In this document: positions 30,368 through 40,116 of the stretch, piece after piece
Numbering within the stretch: the first letter of the stretch is position 1
Layout of the letters: the number at the start of each line of letters is the position of its first letter
Origin: Rhodocyclaceae bacterium
GTDB taxonomy: Bacteria > Pseudomonadota > Gammaproteobacteria > Burkholderiales > Rhodocyclaceae
Length of the DNA: 64,000 nt
NCBI GenBank assembly: GCA_028714035.1
Contig: JAQTNA010000014.1
Span: 1-64,000 of the forward strand
Direction of reading: 5' to 3'
Program-made: the position numbers and the translations under genes
The notes under the pieces: generated by a model
What the model was told of the DNA's origin: nothing
Databases searched by the model: none
What the model saw: the letters and a program-made list of their open reading frames with translations, nothing else

Positions 30368-32059
30368 ATGAACGTCTCGCTCCAGGAACAGGACCACCTG
30401 AGCAAGATCTCGGTCCTGGGCCAGGTGGACTCGCCCGACGAGTGGCAGGAGCTGATCGCCGCCTGTGCCCGATGCACCGCCGGGCCGGACGCCTGCGAGA
30501 TCTATTTCTTCGATGCCTACACCCTGCCGGGGGAGGTGATCGAGGCCCTGGCGGCGCATGTCCGGGCCGGGCACAAGCTCAAGCTCTATGCCTGCGAAAG
30601 CTTCCTGGTGCATAGCCTGGCGCGCCTGGGACTGTCCGTTCATCCCTTGCCGGGGCATGCGCGGCAGCCCGGCCTGAACGAGGTCGCCGCCCTGGCCATA
30701 GGCGGCTCGGCGGAAAGCCTTTCCCGCATCCTGTACATCGTCGAGCGCCTGCCGGTGGGCCAGGTGGCGATCTTCATCGTTCAGCACATCCTGGAGGACC
30801 AGCGGAATCTCCTGGACGATCTGTTGCGGGTGCGCACCGAGTACGAGGTGGTCATGCCGACCCAGCTCATGCCGGTGCGGCCCGGGACCATCTACATTGC
30901 CCCGCCCGGCCATCACATGAAAGTGGCCAACGGCCTGGTGTACCTGACGCGGGATCGCAAGGTGCAGTTTGCCCGCCCGGCCATCAACCTGCTGTTCCAG
31001 TCCGTGGCCGCCGAATATGGCAACCGGGCGGTCGGGGTCTTGCTGTGCGGCTACGGCCAGGACGGGGTGGAGGGCTGCGCGGAGATGCGTCGCAAGGAAG
31101 GCTGCGTCCTGGTGGAGGAGGGCGACGAGTGCGATAACGCCCAGGTCTTGCCCGATGCGGCCAGGACGGCCGGCGCCTATGACTACCTGCTGGATGTGCG
31201 CGGCCTCGCCTGTTTCCTGGGCTGCCTCATCGGTGGCCGGACCTCGCAGCCCTCCCCCGATCTGCTGGAACTGTTTCTCGAGGCGCTGCACTCGCGCTAC
31301 GGCTACGATTTCCGCGGCTACCAACACGGCACGCTGGAGCGCCGGGTGGACAAGCTGATCCGCCTCATGGGCGAGCGGGATTTCTTCGACTTCCAGCGCG
31401 AAGTGCTGACCGACGCCACGGCCTTTCAGCATTTCTTCATGGAAATGTCCATCAATGTCACGAGCTTCTTCCGGCACCCGGAACAGTTTCGCCTGCTCCG
31501 GGAAGAGGTGTTGCCTTACCTGGAGACTTTTCCCCTGATCAAGATATGGTCGGCAGGCTGCGCCACCGGAGAGGAGGCCTACTCGCTGGCTTTCCTGATG
31601 GACGAGCTGGGCATCCTGGACAAGACCTATCTCTTTGCCACGGACATGAATCCCCACGTCCTGCGCCAGGCGGAGGCAGGCCTCTTCCCCGTTTCCTGCC
31701 TGAACGAAAGCCGGGAAAACTGCCGGCAGGTGGGGTGCAAGCGAGGCTTCGACGACTTCGTGGAGAACGTGGAGGGCATGTATCTGAGGGTGCCGGAACG
31801 GATACGGCGCCGCATCCTGTTTCACCACCATTCCCTGGTGCATGACGGGGTGTTCAACGAGTTCCAGCTCATCGTCTGCCGCAACGTGCTGATTTACTTC
31901 GCGCCTCCCCTGCAACAGAAGGTGATGGAACGCTTTGCCAATTCCCTGCACCGGGATGGCTTTCTCATGCTGGGGCCGAGCGAGTCCCTGGACACCGGGG
32001 AGGGGGGGCGCTGGTTCGCCGCCTACCGGGGCAAGCTCAAGGTTTATCGCTGGAGGTGA
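30368..32059 (+). CDS. CheB-CheR fusion protein with STAS-like N-terminus
   Basis: 563 residues from the ATG at 30368 (AAGGGGAGG upstream). Residues about 10-95 have an alternating alpha/beta pattern like a STAS/anti-anti-sigma domain instead of the usual CheB receiver. Residues 105-290 are a CheB methylesterase with Ser114 (IGGSAES), His140 (VQHI) and Asp232 (GYGQDG) in triad positions, though surrounding motifs are diverged. Residues 300-563 are a CheR methyltransferase (SINVTSFFRHPEQF, IWSAGCATGEEAYSLA for SAM, FQLIVCRNVLIYF). It would remove and add methyl-glutamate on a receptor or partner. Its 3' end overlaps the kinase gene at 32037 by 23 bp, tail to tail. Confidence 0.85.
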   Translation: MNVSLQEQDHLSKISVLGQVDSPDEWQELIAACARCTAGPDACEIYFFDAYTLPGEVIEALAAHVRAGHKLKLYACESFLVHSLARLGLSVHPLPGHARQPGLNEVAALAIGGSAESLSRILYIVERLPVGQVAIFIVQHILEDQRNLLDDLLRVRTEYEVVMPTQLMPVRPGTIYIAPPGHHMKVANGLVYLTRDRKVQFARPAINLLFQSVAAEYGNRAVGVLLCGYGQDGVEGCAEMRRKEGCVLVEEGDECDNAQVLPDAARTAGAYDYLLDVRGLACFLGCLIGGRTSQPSPDLLELFLEALHSRYGYDFRGYQHGTLERRVDKLIRLMGERDFFDFQREVLTDATAFQHFFMEMSINVTSFFRHPEQFRLLREEVLPYLETFPLIKIWSAGCATGEEAYSLAFLMDELGILDKTYLFATDMNPHVLRQAEAGLFPVSCLNESRENCRQVGCKRGFDDFVENVEGMYLRVPERIRRRILFHHHSLVHDGVFNEFQLIVCRNVLIYFAPPLQQKVMERFANSLHRDGFLMLGPSESLDTGEGGRWFAAYRGKLKVYRWR

Positions 32060-35000
32060 GGCGGGCCACCAGTCGGCGCAGGCTTTGGAGAGCCGGTTCG
32101 AAGCGGAATGCCGTCACCGCCTCGGCGATCTCCTGGATGTCCGCCTCCAGTACGGTGCCCGCCGTTGCCGCCTGCAGGGCCTTGAAGCGGGCGAGGGCGT
32201 CGAATTTATTCTGCTCCAGCAAGGGCAGGATATCGTCCACGAGGGCCATGAACGGTTCGCGCTCCAGTGCCCTGGGCACTTGGACCGGCTGAGGGGCACC
32301 GGTCGCCCGGTCGGCGGCCGGCCCCAGCCACTTGCCCAGCATGGATTTCAGGGCACCGAGTTCGATGGGCTTGCTCAGGAAGTCGTCCATGCCTACATCC
32401 AGGTAGCGATGCAGGCCCTCCTGCAACACATCGGCGGAGAAGGCGACGATGGGCAGGCGGGGACGGCCCTGCTCCGTCTCCCATTGCCGTATCCTGGTCG
32501 TGGCGGCATAGCCGTCCAGCACCGGCATGTGCAGGTCCATCAGGACGAGGTCCGGCAGCGCGCCCCCCGTGATGGCGTCCACGCCTTCCTGGCCGTTCTC
32601 CGCCAAGCCAACGCTCATGCCGAGCTTGGCCAGGAGGGCCGCGACGACCTTGCGGTTGACCTTGTCGTCTTCGATCACGAGGATGCGACCGGAGAAGCCG
32701 GGCACCACCGGTCTGCCGTCCTCGTGGCGCGGGCGCCGCTCGTGGCGGTGGTCTTCCCCGGAGGGTTTGATTCCCGCACGCAGCCGGAACCAGAACCGGG
32801 AACCCTTGCCCGGTTCGCTCGCGACGCCGACATCGCCGCCCAGGAGCCGGGCGAGGCTCTTCACGATGGACAGGCCGAGCCCGGTGCCGCCGAATTGCCG
32901 GGTGGTCGAACTGTCTGCCTGACTGAAGGGCTGGAACAGCAATTCCAGCTTGTCCGCGGCAATGCCGATGCCCGTGTCGCTCACGGAAAATTCCAGCAGG
33001 GCCGAGTCGCCCTGTTCATCCCTTGCCACTTCTCTTCCTTCGATCAGGACCTGGCCCCGGGAGGTGAACTTGATGGCGTTGCCCACCAGGTTGGACAGCA
33101 TCTGCCGCAGCCGGTGGGAATCGGACTGGTAGCGCTGCCCGGCGGGGCCTTGCCACTGGAACTCCAGTCGCAGGGACTTGTGCTCGGCGGCCCCGGCAAA
33201 CAGCGCCTGGGTTTCGCGCATGACCTGGACCGGCTCGAACACCGTGGCTTCGATCTGGAATTTACCGGCCTCGGCTTTCGAGAAGTCGAGGATGTCGTTG
33301 AGCAGCGTGAGGAGGGTCTGGCCGGAGGTGAGGATGGTCCGGGCGTAGTCGCGCTGGTCGCTCTCCGTCAGGTTCGGCATCAGCAGCATCTGCGCCATGC
33401 CCAGGATGCCGTTCATCGGCGTGCGAATCTCATGGGACATGGTGGCGAGAAACAGGCTCTTGGACCGGTTGGCGGCTTCGGCCGCCTCCTTGGCCTGCCG
33501 CAGGGCCTCATCCACCTGTTTGCGTTCGGCTTCGGTGCGCAGCTTGGCGATGCCCAGGGCGATGTTCTCGGCCAGTTTGGTGAGCAGGTGGATTTCGCCT
33601 TCGGTGAAGGCGTCGGGCTGGTCGGCATAGACCGTCAGCGCGCCGAAGACGGCGCCGCCGGACTGGATCGGGAATGCGGCGTTGGAGGCATAGCCCCGTT
33701 GCCGCGCCTGGTCGCGCCACGGGGCGAAGGCCGGGTTGTTCAGCACGTCGTGATTGACCACGGCGCGGCCCTCGCGGATGGACGAACCCGTGGGGCCGCG
33801 GCCGCGCTCGCAGTCGGCCCAGGTGATGTTTACCGTTGCCAGATAGCCATCCTCGTAGCCCGCCTCGGCCACCGGCCTCACCGTCCTGGCCGCGTCGTTC
33901 TCGGCCAGTCCGATCCACACCAGGCGGTAGCCGCAGTCCTCGCGCACGATACGGCAGGCTTCGTCCAGCAACTGGGCTTCCGAGCCGGCGCTGGCCACCG
34001 CCTGGCTGGTGGTGCTCAGGGCCAGATAGGCCTGGTTCAGCTTTTCCAGGGCCGATTGGGCGAGTGCACGCGCCGCCACCTCTTGTTCCAGCGCATGGAG
34101 CGAGCTGGAGAGGCGCTCGGCCATGCTGTTGAAGGAACTCGCCAGTTCCCCGACCTCGTCCCCCTCATCCACCTTCACCCGTTGTTGCAGGTCGCCGTCG
34201 CGCAGAGCCCGGGCCGCCTCGGAAACGGCGATGATGGGTCGGGTGATGCGCCGGCTCAAGGGAATCAGGAGGCCGAATGTGGCGGCCAGGGCCAGCATCA
34301 GTGCGGCAAACGCGAGCTTCGCGTCCTCGATTGCCGGGGCCAGCGCCAGGGCGGCGTCGCGCTCGGCCACCACCCGGAAGGTCTGCTGGCCGAGTTCGAA
34401 GGGCTGGGACGCGAGGAAGGCCTGGTTGCCCTGCAAACCGACCTGGCGCCGGGCATTGGACGAAAGATGCAGGCGGCTTTCCTTGAGGACGATGGAAGGA
34501 TTGCGATGGGCGATGACCCGATCGTCCTGATCCAGCAGGTAGACGTCCTCGCCCGCTTCGAGCATCAGCGAGGCGATGGTGTTCCAGATCGGTTTGAATC
34601 GTACCTCGGCCACCAATACGCCATCCAGATCGCCGCTGCGGCTGTTCTTGACGGGGATGCTCAGCAGCATCAGCGGCTCGCTGTCACCGACATCGTGATG
34701 AACCGGGCTGTAATAGACCTTGCCGGTCCGCACCGGCATGAGAAACTCTTGGGTCTCGCCCCGGCGCTCGACATGAGCCCTGTCCAACATGCGCACATTG
34801 GAGAGGTGCAGTTTGTCCACACCGAAGCGGTCGAGATAGAAGATCTCGCGGAAGTGGTCACGCGTCGCCAGCATGCGCGTCATGACCCTTTCCCGTTCGG
34901 CTTGCCCCAGCCGGGCAAAGTCCGTGAAGCGCAGGCCATACACGAGTTCGGCCTCGGTATGCTGCATGGCGGCCTGCACCTGAACGGCCACCCGGCGCGC

Positions 35001-35144
35001 CAGCTCCTGCTGCCGGGCATAGGCTTCGTGCACCTGGTTCTCGTAACTGTGCCAGCCCAGCCCGGCACCGGTCAGCAGCACGGACAGCGTGACCAGGCCC
35101 ATGAGGGCGATCTGCAGGCGACGCCGGATGGATCTCTGGCCCAT
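32037..35144 (-). CDS. Hybrid histidine kinase: dCache-HAMP-GAF-HisKA-HATPase-REC
   Basis: 1035 residues. TM1 (about 12-30) and TM2 (277-295) bracket a periplasmic Cache-like sensor. HAMP follows (296-348), then a GAF domain (about 380-530), a dimerisation domain with phospho-His571 in SHEIRTP, and an HATPase with DTGIGI and GGTGLGLSI boxes. A receiver (ILVIEDD, LVLMDLHMP, SKPIE) follows, and a helical C-terminal tail lacking an HPt-type histidine. It is last in the operon, 11 bp after the binding-protein lipoprotein gene, which may present a ligand to its Cache domain. It is closely similar to the 742-aa kinase upstream. Confidence 0.92.
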   Translation of the reverse strand: MGQRSIRRRLQIALMGLVTLSVLLTGAGLGWHSYENQVHEAYARQQELARRVAVQVQAAMQHTEAELVYGLRFTDFARLGQAERERVMTRMLATRDHFREIFYLDRFGVDKLHLSNVRMLDRAHVERRGETQEFLMPVRTGKVYYSPVHHDVGDSEPLMLLSIPVKNSRSGDLDGVLVAEVRFKPIWNTIASLMLEAGEDVYLLDQDDRVIAHRNPSIVLKESRLHLSSNARRQVGLQGNQAFLASQPFELGQQTFRVVAERDAALALAPAIEDAKLAFAALMLALAATFGLLIPLSRRITRPIIAVSEAARALRDGDLQQRVKVDEGDEVGELASSFNSMAERLSSSLHALEQEVAARALAQSALEKLNQAYLALSTTSQAVASAGSEAQLLDEACRIVREDCGYRLVWIGLAENDAARTVRPVAEAGYEDGYLATVNITWADCERGRGPTGSSIREGRAVVNHDVLNNPAFAPWRDQARQRGYASNAAFPIQSGGAVFGALTVYADQPDAFTEGEIHLLTKLAENIALGIAKLRTEAERKQVDEALRQAKEAAEAANRSKSLFLATMSHEIRTPMNGILGMAQMLLMPNLTESDQRDYARTILTSGQTLLTLLNDILDFSKAEAGKFQIEATVFEPVQVMRETQALFAGAAEHKSLRLEFQWQGPAGQRYQSDSHRLRQMLSNLVGNAIKFTSRGQVLIEGREVARDEQGDSALLEFSVSDTGIGIAADKLELLFQPFSQADSSTTRQFGGTGLGLSIVKSLARLLGGDVGVASEPGKGSRFWFRLRAGIKPSGEDHRHERRPRHEDGRPVVPGFSGRILVIEDDKVNRKVVAALLAKLGMSVGLAENGQEGVDAITGGALPDLVLMDLHMPVLDGYAATTRIRQWETEQGRPRLPIVAFSADVLQEGLHRYLDVGMDDFLSKPIELGALKSMLGKWLGPAADRATGAPQPVQVPRALEREPFMALVDDILPLLEQNKFDALARFKALQAATAGTVLEADIQEIAEAVTAFRFEPALQSLRRLVARLTSSDKP

Positions 35145-35155
35145 GATGAGTCTAC

Positions 35156-36130
35156 TCAGTCGCGGATCACATGCTCCGCCTGGAGCAGGATGTCGTCGGG
35201 GATGGCCAGACCCAGCTTGCGCGCCGTAACCAGGTTGATGGCCAGGCTGGTCTCCCCCGTTTCCACCGGCAGGTCGCCCGCCGCGACGCCCTTCAGGATC
35301 TGGTCCGCCAGCCGCGCCGCCTGCCGCCCGATGTCCTGGTGTACGAAGCCGTAGCTGAACAGTGCGCCGGCTTCCACCTGGATCAGGCTGGGGGCGGAGA
35401 TGGGCAGGTGGCGCTTCTCGGCCACGGCGACGAATTCGGCGATACCCGCCTCGAGCCGGCTGTCACGGGGCAGGAAAATGGCATCCACCCGGGCGGGCAT
35501 GGCGGCGATGGCGGAACTGGTGTTGCCGTTCGTCGGGATGGGGTGTTTCACCAACTCCAGGCCGAGTCGGGCGGCGGCCTCCGTCGCCTTCTGCACGCTG
35601 GTCTGCGCGCTCCTGTCGTCCACGTTGTAGGGCAGATACACCCGCTTGGCCCGCGGCGCGATGCGCGCCAGCCATTGCAGTCGCAGGTCGTCGCCGACCG
35701 GCAGGCGTATGCCGGTGATATGGCCGCCGGGATGCCGGAGGTCGCTCACGATGCCGGCGCCCAGGGGGTCGTTCACCGGGGCGAACACGACGGGCGGTAC
35801 CCCGCTCTCCTCCGTGAGGCGCTTGACCGCGAGCGTGGCGGTCGTGCTGGAGACCACGATCAGGTCGGGCTTCCTGGCGAGGTGGCCGCGGATGATGTCA
35901 TCGAGCTTGTCGGCGCTGCCGGCGGGAGGCGCGGGAAGGTAGGTGACGTTTTTCCCCTCCTCGTAGCCGAGCTTCTTCATGGCGTCACGGAATCCGGCCA
36001 CGGTGTTCTGATCCACCGCGCTCAGTTGCACCAGCGCGATCACCCGGGGCGCGGCCGGTGCCGGGCCGGGGGGGCGCTGGCAACCGACGAGGGCCGCCGC
36101 CAGCAGGGCGATCAAGCAGAGTTTCTTCAT
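35156..36130 (-). CDS. Periplasmic ABC-type substrate-binding lipoprotein (TrpX-like family)
   Basis: 324 residues from the ATG at 36128-36130. The lipoprotein signal ends in ALVGC with the lipidated Cys about residue 17. The mature protein starts VIALVQLSAVDQNT and shows the ABC_sub_bind (PF04392) pattern, with DLIVVSSTTATLAVKR and VVFAPVNDPLGAGIV. No permease or ATPase gene is nearby: it sits between two hybrid kinases, 5 bp after one and 11 bp before the other. It probably binds a ligand and signals to a kinase sensor domain instead of feeding a transporter. Confidence 0.85.
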   Translation of the reverse strand: MKKLCLIALLAAALVGCQRPPGPAPAAPRVIALVQLSAVDQNTVAGFRDAMKKLGYEEGKNVTYLPAPPAGSADKLDDIIRGHLARKPDLIVVSSTTATLAVKRLTEESGVPPVVFAPVNDPLGAGIVSDLRHPGGHITGIRLPVGDDLRLQWLARIAPRAKRVYLPYNVDDRSAQTSVQKATEAAARLGLELVKHPIPTNGNTSSAIAAMPARVDAIFLPRDSRLEAGIAEFVAVAEKRHLPISAPSLIQVEAGALFSYGFVHQDIGRQAARLADQILKGVAAGDLPVETGETSLAINLVTARKLGLAIPDDILLQAEHVIRD

Positions 36131-36135
36131 GTCGC

Positions 36136-37755
36136 TCACCTTGCCTGTGACAGCCACCTGAGCAGGGTCTCGAACAGCCGATCCGGGTCCACGGGTTTGC
36201 CGATGTGATCGTTCATGCCGGCAGCCAGGCAAGTCTGGCGATCCTCATCGAAGGCGTTCGCGGTCATGGCCAGGATGGGCGGCTGAGCCCGCCCCGGCAT
36301 GGCGCGGATCGCCCGCGTGGCATCCACGCCGTTCAGCTTCGGCATCTGCATGTCCATGAGGATCAGGTCGTAGTCGTTGCGCCCGGCCAGGTCTACGGCC
36401 TGGGCACCGTCTTCCGCCAGATCCACTCTCAGCCCCACTTCCTCCAGCAGTTCCCGGGAGACCTCCCGGTTGATGGGCTCGTCCTCCGCCAGCAGGACGC
36501 GTGCCCCCGCGTAACGGCTCTTCAAGGCGGCTTCGATCGCGGCGCCGCCTTGCCCGGCCTCGGCTTCGGGGGCACCGTCCATCCTGGCGAGTCGGGCGGT
36601 GAACCAGAAGCGGCTGCCATGGCCGACCTCGCTGTCCACCCCTATGCTGCCGCCCATCAGCTGAACCAGGCGCTTGGCGATGGCGAGCCCCAGGCCGGTG
36701 CCGCCATACTTGCGGGTCATGGAACCGTCTGCCTGCTCGAAGGCGGTGAACAGGCGCTTTTGGTCTTCCGGCGCAATGCCTATGCCCGTGTCCTGGACTT
36801 CGAAGCGCAGCAGCACCTCCACCGGGTTCCCCTCCAGCAGGAGGGCGCGCACGACGATGGAACCTTCGGCCGTGAACTTGACCGCGTTGCCCGCCAGGTT
36901 GAGCAGTATCTGTCCCAGGCGCAGGGGGTCGCCCTGGAGATGCAGGGAGGCAAGATCGGGTGCCATCTCGACGGTTAAATTCAGGCCTTTTTCCGCCACC
37001 TTGCCGGAGAGCAGGCTGGACAGGTTTTCCAGGATGCCGCCCAGCTTGAAGCCGACCCGCTCCAGGGTCAGCCGTTCGGCCTCGATCTTGGAAATATCGA
37101 GAATGTCATTGATGACGGACAGCAGATGCTGGGAGGCCTGGGTGGCCTTGGTGAGTTGATCCACCTGCCTGGGGTCGGTGGCCCGGTGCAGGGCCAGGTT
37201 GGTCATGCCCATGATGGCGTTCATGGGCGTGCGCAATTCGTGGCTCATGTTCGCCAGGAACACGCTCTTGGCACGACTGGCCGCCTCGGCCGCCTCCTTG
37301 GCGATGGACAAGGCCAGCGTGCGCTCGGCCACCTTGGCCTCCAATTGGTCACGCTGAGCCTCGACCTCCTTCTTCAATCCCTCCCGCTCAAGCAGGTTGA
37401 AGATGCGCTGCCGGGCGATTTCCACGTTGATCGGCTTGGTGATGTAGTCGGCCGCGCCCAGGGTCAGGCCCTTGACCTCGGTGCCAATCTCGCTCAATGC
37501 CGTCACGAAGATCACCGGGACATCCTTGAGCGCGGGATGGGCCTTCAGCCGTCGGCAGGTCTCGAACCCATCCATCTCCGGCATCATCACGTCGAGCAGG
37601 ATGAGGTCGGGCGGCGATTCCTGCGCCAGTTCGAGCCCTCTTGCGCCGGAGGTGGCGATCTGCAACTCGCAGTCCGCCGCCAAGGCCCCGCCGAGGGTGA
37701 GCAGGTTGGTCGGCGTATCGTCTATGGCGAGGATTCTGGGTGGCTTCACCGTCAT
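36136..37755 (-). CDS. Sandwich hybrid kinase: REC-HisKA-HATPase-REC
   Basis: 539 residues, cytosolic with no transmembrane span. An N-terminal receiver ([33 protein letters not shown]) precedes a coiled-coil, phospho-His172 in SHELRTP, an HATPase ([16 protein letters not shown]) and a C-terminal receiver ([31 protein letters not shown]). With a receiver ahead of the kinase it can take phosphate from an upstream kinase and pass it on. The start overlaps the stop of the 742-aa sensor kinase (ATGA), so the two are probably partners. It is a close paralogue of the 524-aa protein. Confidence 0.92.
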   Translation of the reverse strand: MTVKPPRILAIDDTPTNLLTLGGALAADCELQIATSGARGLELAQESPPDLILLDVMMPEMDGFETCRRLKAHPALKDVPVIFVTALSEIGTEVKGLTLGAADYITKPINVEIARQRIFNLLEREGLKKEVEAQRDQLEAKVAERTLALSIAKEAAEAASRAKSVFLANMSHELRTPMNAIMGMTNLALHRATDPRQVDQLTKATQASQHLLSVINDILDISKIEAERLTLERVGFKLGGILENLSSLLSGKVAEKGLNLTVEMAPDLASLHLQGDPLRLGQILLNLAGNAVKFTAEGSIVVRALLLEGNPVEVLLRFEVQDTGIGIAPEDQKRLFTAFEQADGSMTRKYGGTGLGLAIAKRLVQLMGGSIGVDSEVGHGSRFWFTARLARMDGAPEAEAGQGGAAIEAALKSRYAGARVLLAEDEPINREVSRELLEEVGLRVDLAEDGAQAVDLAGRNDYDLILMDMQMPKLNGVDATRAIRAMPGRAQPPILAMTANAFDEDRQTCLAAGMNDHIGKPVDPDRLFETLLRWLSQAR

Positions 37756-39980
37756 GCGGCGTCCTCCCAGCCTTGAGACAGGGCCAGCGTGTGCAGGCGC
37801 TCCTGTACCTGATCGAAGCGCAGTTCTTCCAGCAGTCGGCCGATCTCGGCAAGCTCCGGCGCCGCGTCGCTTTCGGCCGCTGCAGCCTCCAGTTCCTTGA
37901 ACCGGCCGATGGCATCGAAGCGATTCTGCGCCAGCAGGGGCATGATCTCGGCAATGAGCCGGCCCATCCGCGAAATGTCCGGATGCGCCAGGGTGGCGGC
38001 GTGGGCCAAGTTCTCGCCCAGGGAGAGGGGGGCCGGCCGCAGCCATTTGCCGAGCAGCGCGCTCAGGGTCTCCAACTGTATGGGTTTGGTCAGGAAGCCA
38101 TCCATGCCCCCCGCCAGGCAACGCTGGCGCTCCTCCTCGAAGGCGTCGGCGGTCACGGCGATGATGGGCGTCCGGGGATGGTCATGTTCCTGCTCCCATT
38201 GGCGTATGTGTGCCGTGGCGGCATGGCCGTCCATCACGGGCATATGCAGATCCATGAGGATGAGGTCGGCCGATTCGCCCGAGGCAATGGCGCTCACCAC
38301 CTGTTGTCCGTTCTCCAGCAGCAGGGGGCTCAGGCCGAGCGCACCCAGCAGAGCCTTGATGACCTTCTGGTTGCCGGGGTTGTCCTCGGCCACGATCAGG
38401 CGCCCCGCCAATTGCGGTGGCAGGGTGCCGGCGCCGCGGGCCGCATCCGACGAGCGCGCGACCTGCCGGCTGTCCCGCCCCGGGGTCACGATGTCGGCAC
38501 AGACGCGGAACCAGAAGCGGGAACCCCGTCCCGGCTCACTCTCCAGCCCCACGTTGCCGCCCATCAGGCGGGCCAGGCTCTTGACGATGGACAGGCCGAG
38601 TCCGGTGCCGCCATATTGGCGGGTGGTGGAGCTGTCCGCCTGGCTGAAGGGCTCGAACAGGGCGGCTTGCTGCGCCGGAGATACGCCGATCCCGGTGTCG
38701 GACACGGAAAACTCGAGTACGGCCGTCTCCCCCGCCCGCTCGACCTCGCGGGCCTTGATGCGGATCTGGCCATGGGCCGTGAACTTGATGGCATTGCTCA
38801 CCAGGTTCGAGAGCATCTGGCGCAGGCGGTGGGGGTCTCCCTGGTAGCGTTGGGCCGGCCCGAGCCACTCGGAGCCGATGCTCAGGCCCTTTCCGGCCGC
38901 CGCGTCCGAGAACAAGGCTTCGGCTTCGTGCACGATCTGCCTGGGCTCCAGGACGATGGATTCGAGCTTGAACTTGCCGGCCTCGACCTTGGACAGGTCC
39001 AGGATATCGTTGAGCAGGGTCAAGAGCGCCTGGCCGGAATTGAGGATGGTGCGGGCGTGGTCACGCCGCTCCTCGTCCTTCTGGCCCGGCAGGAGCAGGA
39101 GTTGCGCCATGCCCAGGATGCCATTCATGGGAGTGCGGATTTCGTGGCTCATGGTGGCCAGGAAGTTGGATTTTGCCCGGGTGCTGGCCATCACCGCCTG
39201 CTGTTCGCGGTCTATCCGGAGCACGAAGAAATGGATCAGGCCGTAAACGCAGGCCATGACCAGCAAGGTGATGAGCGAGACCAGCTGCGCGACCTGGTTG
39301 GCCTCCCTGATGGAGGACGCAAGCGGGACGCGGATGGAAATCAGGGCGCGGATGCTGTTCGGGCTCTCGTGAAAGCCGCGCTCGCTGCCGTACTGGGCGA
39401 GCAGCTCCGCCGGCGCATCCTTGGGATCGCCATGGCACTTCAGGCAGCCCTTGCTGGAGCGGTCTATGGGAATGGCGACGTGCAACACGGGCTCGCCGTC
39501 CTGCTGCACGATCTCCTGCACTTCCTTGACTTCGCCGCGGTTCATCCGGGCCAGGAGCGCACTCTCGAAAGCATCGGCCTGGTTGACCGGGTTGCGTGGA
39601 TTGTCCGCGGCGAGCTTGAAGTAGATGGGCGGCAGCCCGACCTTCTTCCGCTCCTGATTGATCAGTTCCTTCACGCTGCGGGCGATGAAGGTGAAGGACA
39701 TGACCTTGGGCGAGAAGTATTCCTTGTACAGTTTCCCCTCCCCCTGGAGGCGATAGATTTCCGGCCGCTGCGTTTCCGTGACGTAACGGTGCACGGCCCG
39801 ATGGCTCAGGAGGGCGTCGAGAGCCGCCTTCTTGGCTTCGCCGATGGCATAGGCCTCGGTCTTCTGGTAATAGATTGCCACCAGGACACCGTAGGCCAGG
39901 ATGAGGATGGGCAGGAGAATGATCAAGACCTGCCGGTTTTTCTGTAGCGTTGGGAACCAGGTGTTCCGAAACGGATTCAC
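37752..39980 (-). CDS. Hybrid histidine kinase with DUF3365 heme-type sensor (CxxCH)
   Basis: 742 residues. TM1 (17-37) and TM2 (about 227-250) flank a periplasmic DUF3365/Tll0287-like domain. That domain carries Cys179-Leu-Lys-Cys182-His183 ([14 protein letters not shown]), a c-type heme attachment motif. Phospho-His279 (SHEIRTP), HATPase and one receiver ([20 protein letters not shown]) follow, then a helical tail without an HPt histidine. Expected input is a redox state or a gas such as NO, CO or O2 through the heme. It is first in its operon, preceded by 136 bp of non-coding DNA with GAAGGAAAG before the ATG. Confidence 0.9.
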   Translation of the reverse strand: MNPFRNTWFPTLQKNRQVLIILLPILILAYGVLVAIYYQKTEAYAIGEAKKAALDALLSHRAVHRYVTETQRPEIYRLQGEGKLYKEYFSPKVMSFTFIARSVKELINQERKKVGLPPIYFKLAADNPRNPVNQADAFESALLARMNRGEVKEVQEIVQQDGEPVLHVAIPIDRSSKGCLKCHGDPKDAPAELLAQYGSERGFHESPNSIRALISIRVPLASSIREANQVAQLVSLITLLVMACVYGLIHFFVLRIDREQQAVMASTRAKSNFLATMSHEIRTPMNGILGMAQLLLLPGQKDEERRDHARTILNSGQALLTLLNDILDLSKVEAGKFKLESIVLEPRQIVHEAEALFSDAAAGKGLSIGSEWLGPAQRYQGDPHRLRQMLSNLVSNAIKFTAHGQIRIKAREVERAGETAVLEFSVSDTGIGVSPAQQAALFEPFSQADSSTTRQYGGTGLGLSIVKSLARLMGGNVGLESEPGRGSRFWFRVCADIVTPGRDSRQVARSSDAARGAGTLPPQLAGRLIVAEDNPGNQKVIKALLGALGLSPLLLENGQQVVSAIASGESADLILMDLHMPVMDGHAATAHIRQWEQEHDHPRTPIIAVTADAFEEERQRCLAGGMDGFLTKPIQLETLSALLGKWLRPAPLSLGENLAHAATLAHPDISRMGRLIAEIMPLLAQNRFDAIGRFKELEAAAAESDAAPELAEIGRLLEELRFDQVQERLHTLALSQGWEDAA

Positions 39981-40116
39981 GTACTCTTTCCTTCAACTAA
40001 AGTGATAAGTTTGCGTCAATTTACCCTTTGTTACAGGGCTTGCATGTTGTCGCAGATCAAGCATGGCCGGGGGGCGTTTGACTGTGTGGCGGGCGCGGAC
40101 GCCTTGTGTCGCCTGC

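Noticed and set aside
32160-32280. HPt domain at the C-terminus of the 1035-aa kinase (and at the end of the 742-aa kinase)
   Set aside because: The helical tail lacks the AHxLKG-type histidine, so it cannot be a standard HPt.
31935-35354. A long plus-strand open frame opposite the 1035-aa kinase
   Set aside because: It is the antisense shadow of a clear kinase; the composition is His/Gln/Gly-rich with no family motif.
36136-38121. Longer start for the 539-aa kinase (extending to 38121)
   Set aside because: The added residues are the out-of-frame shadow of the 742-aa kinase C-terminus; ATG 37755 overlaps that gene stop as expected for coupling.
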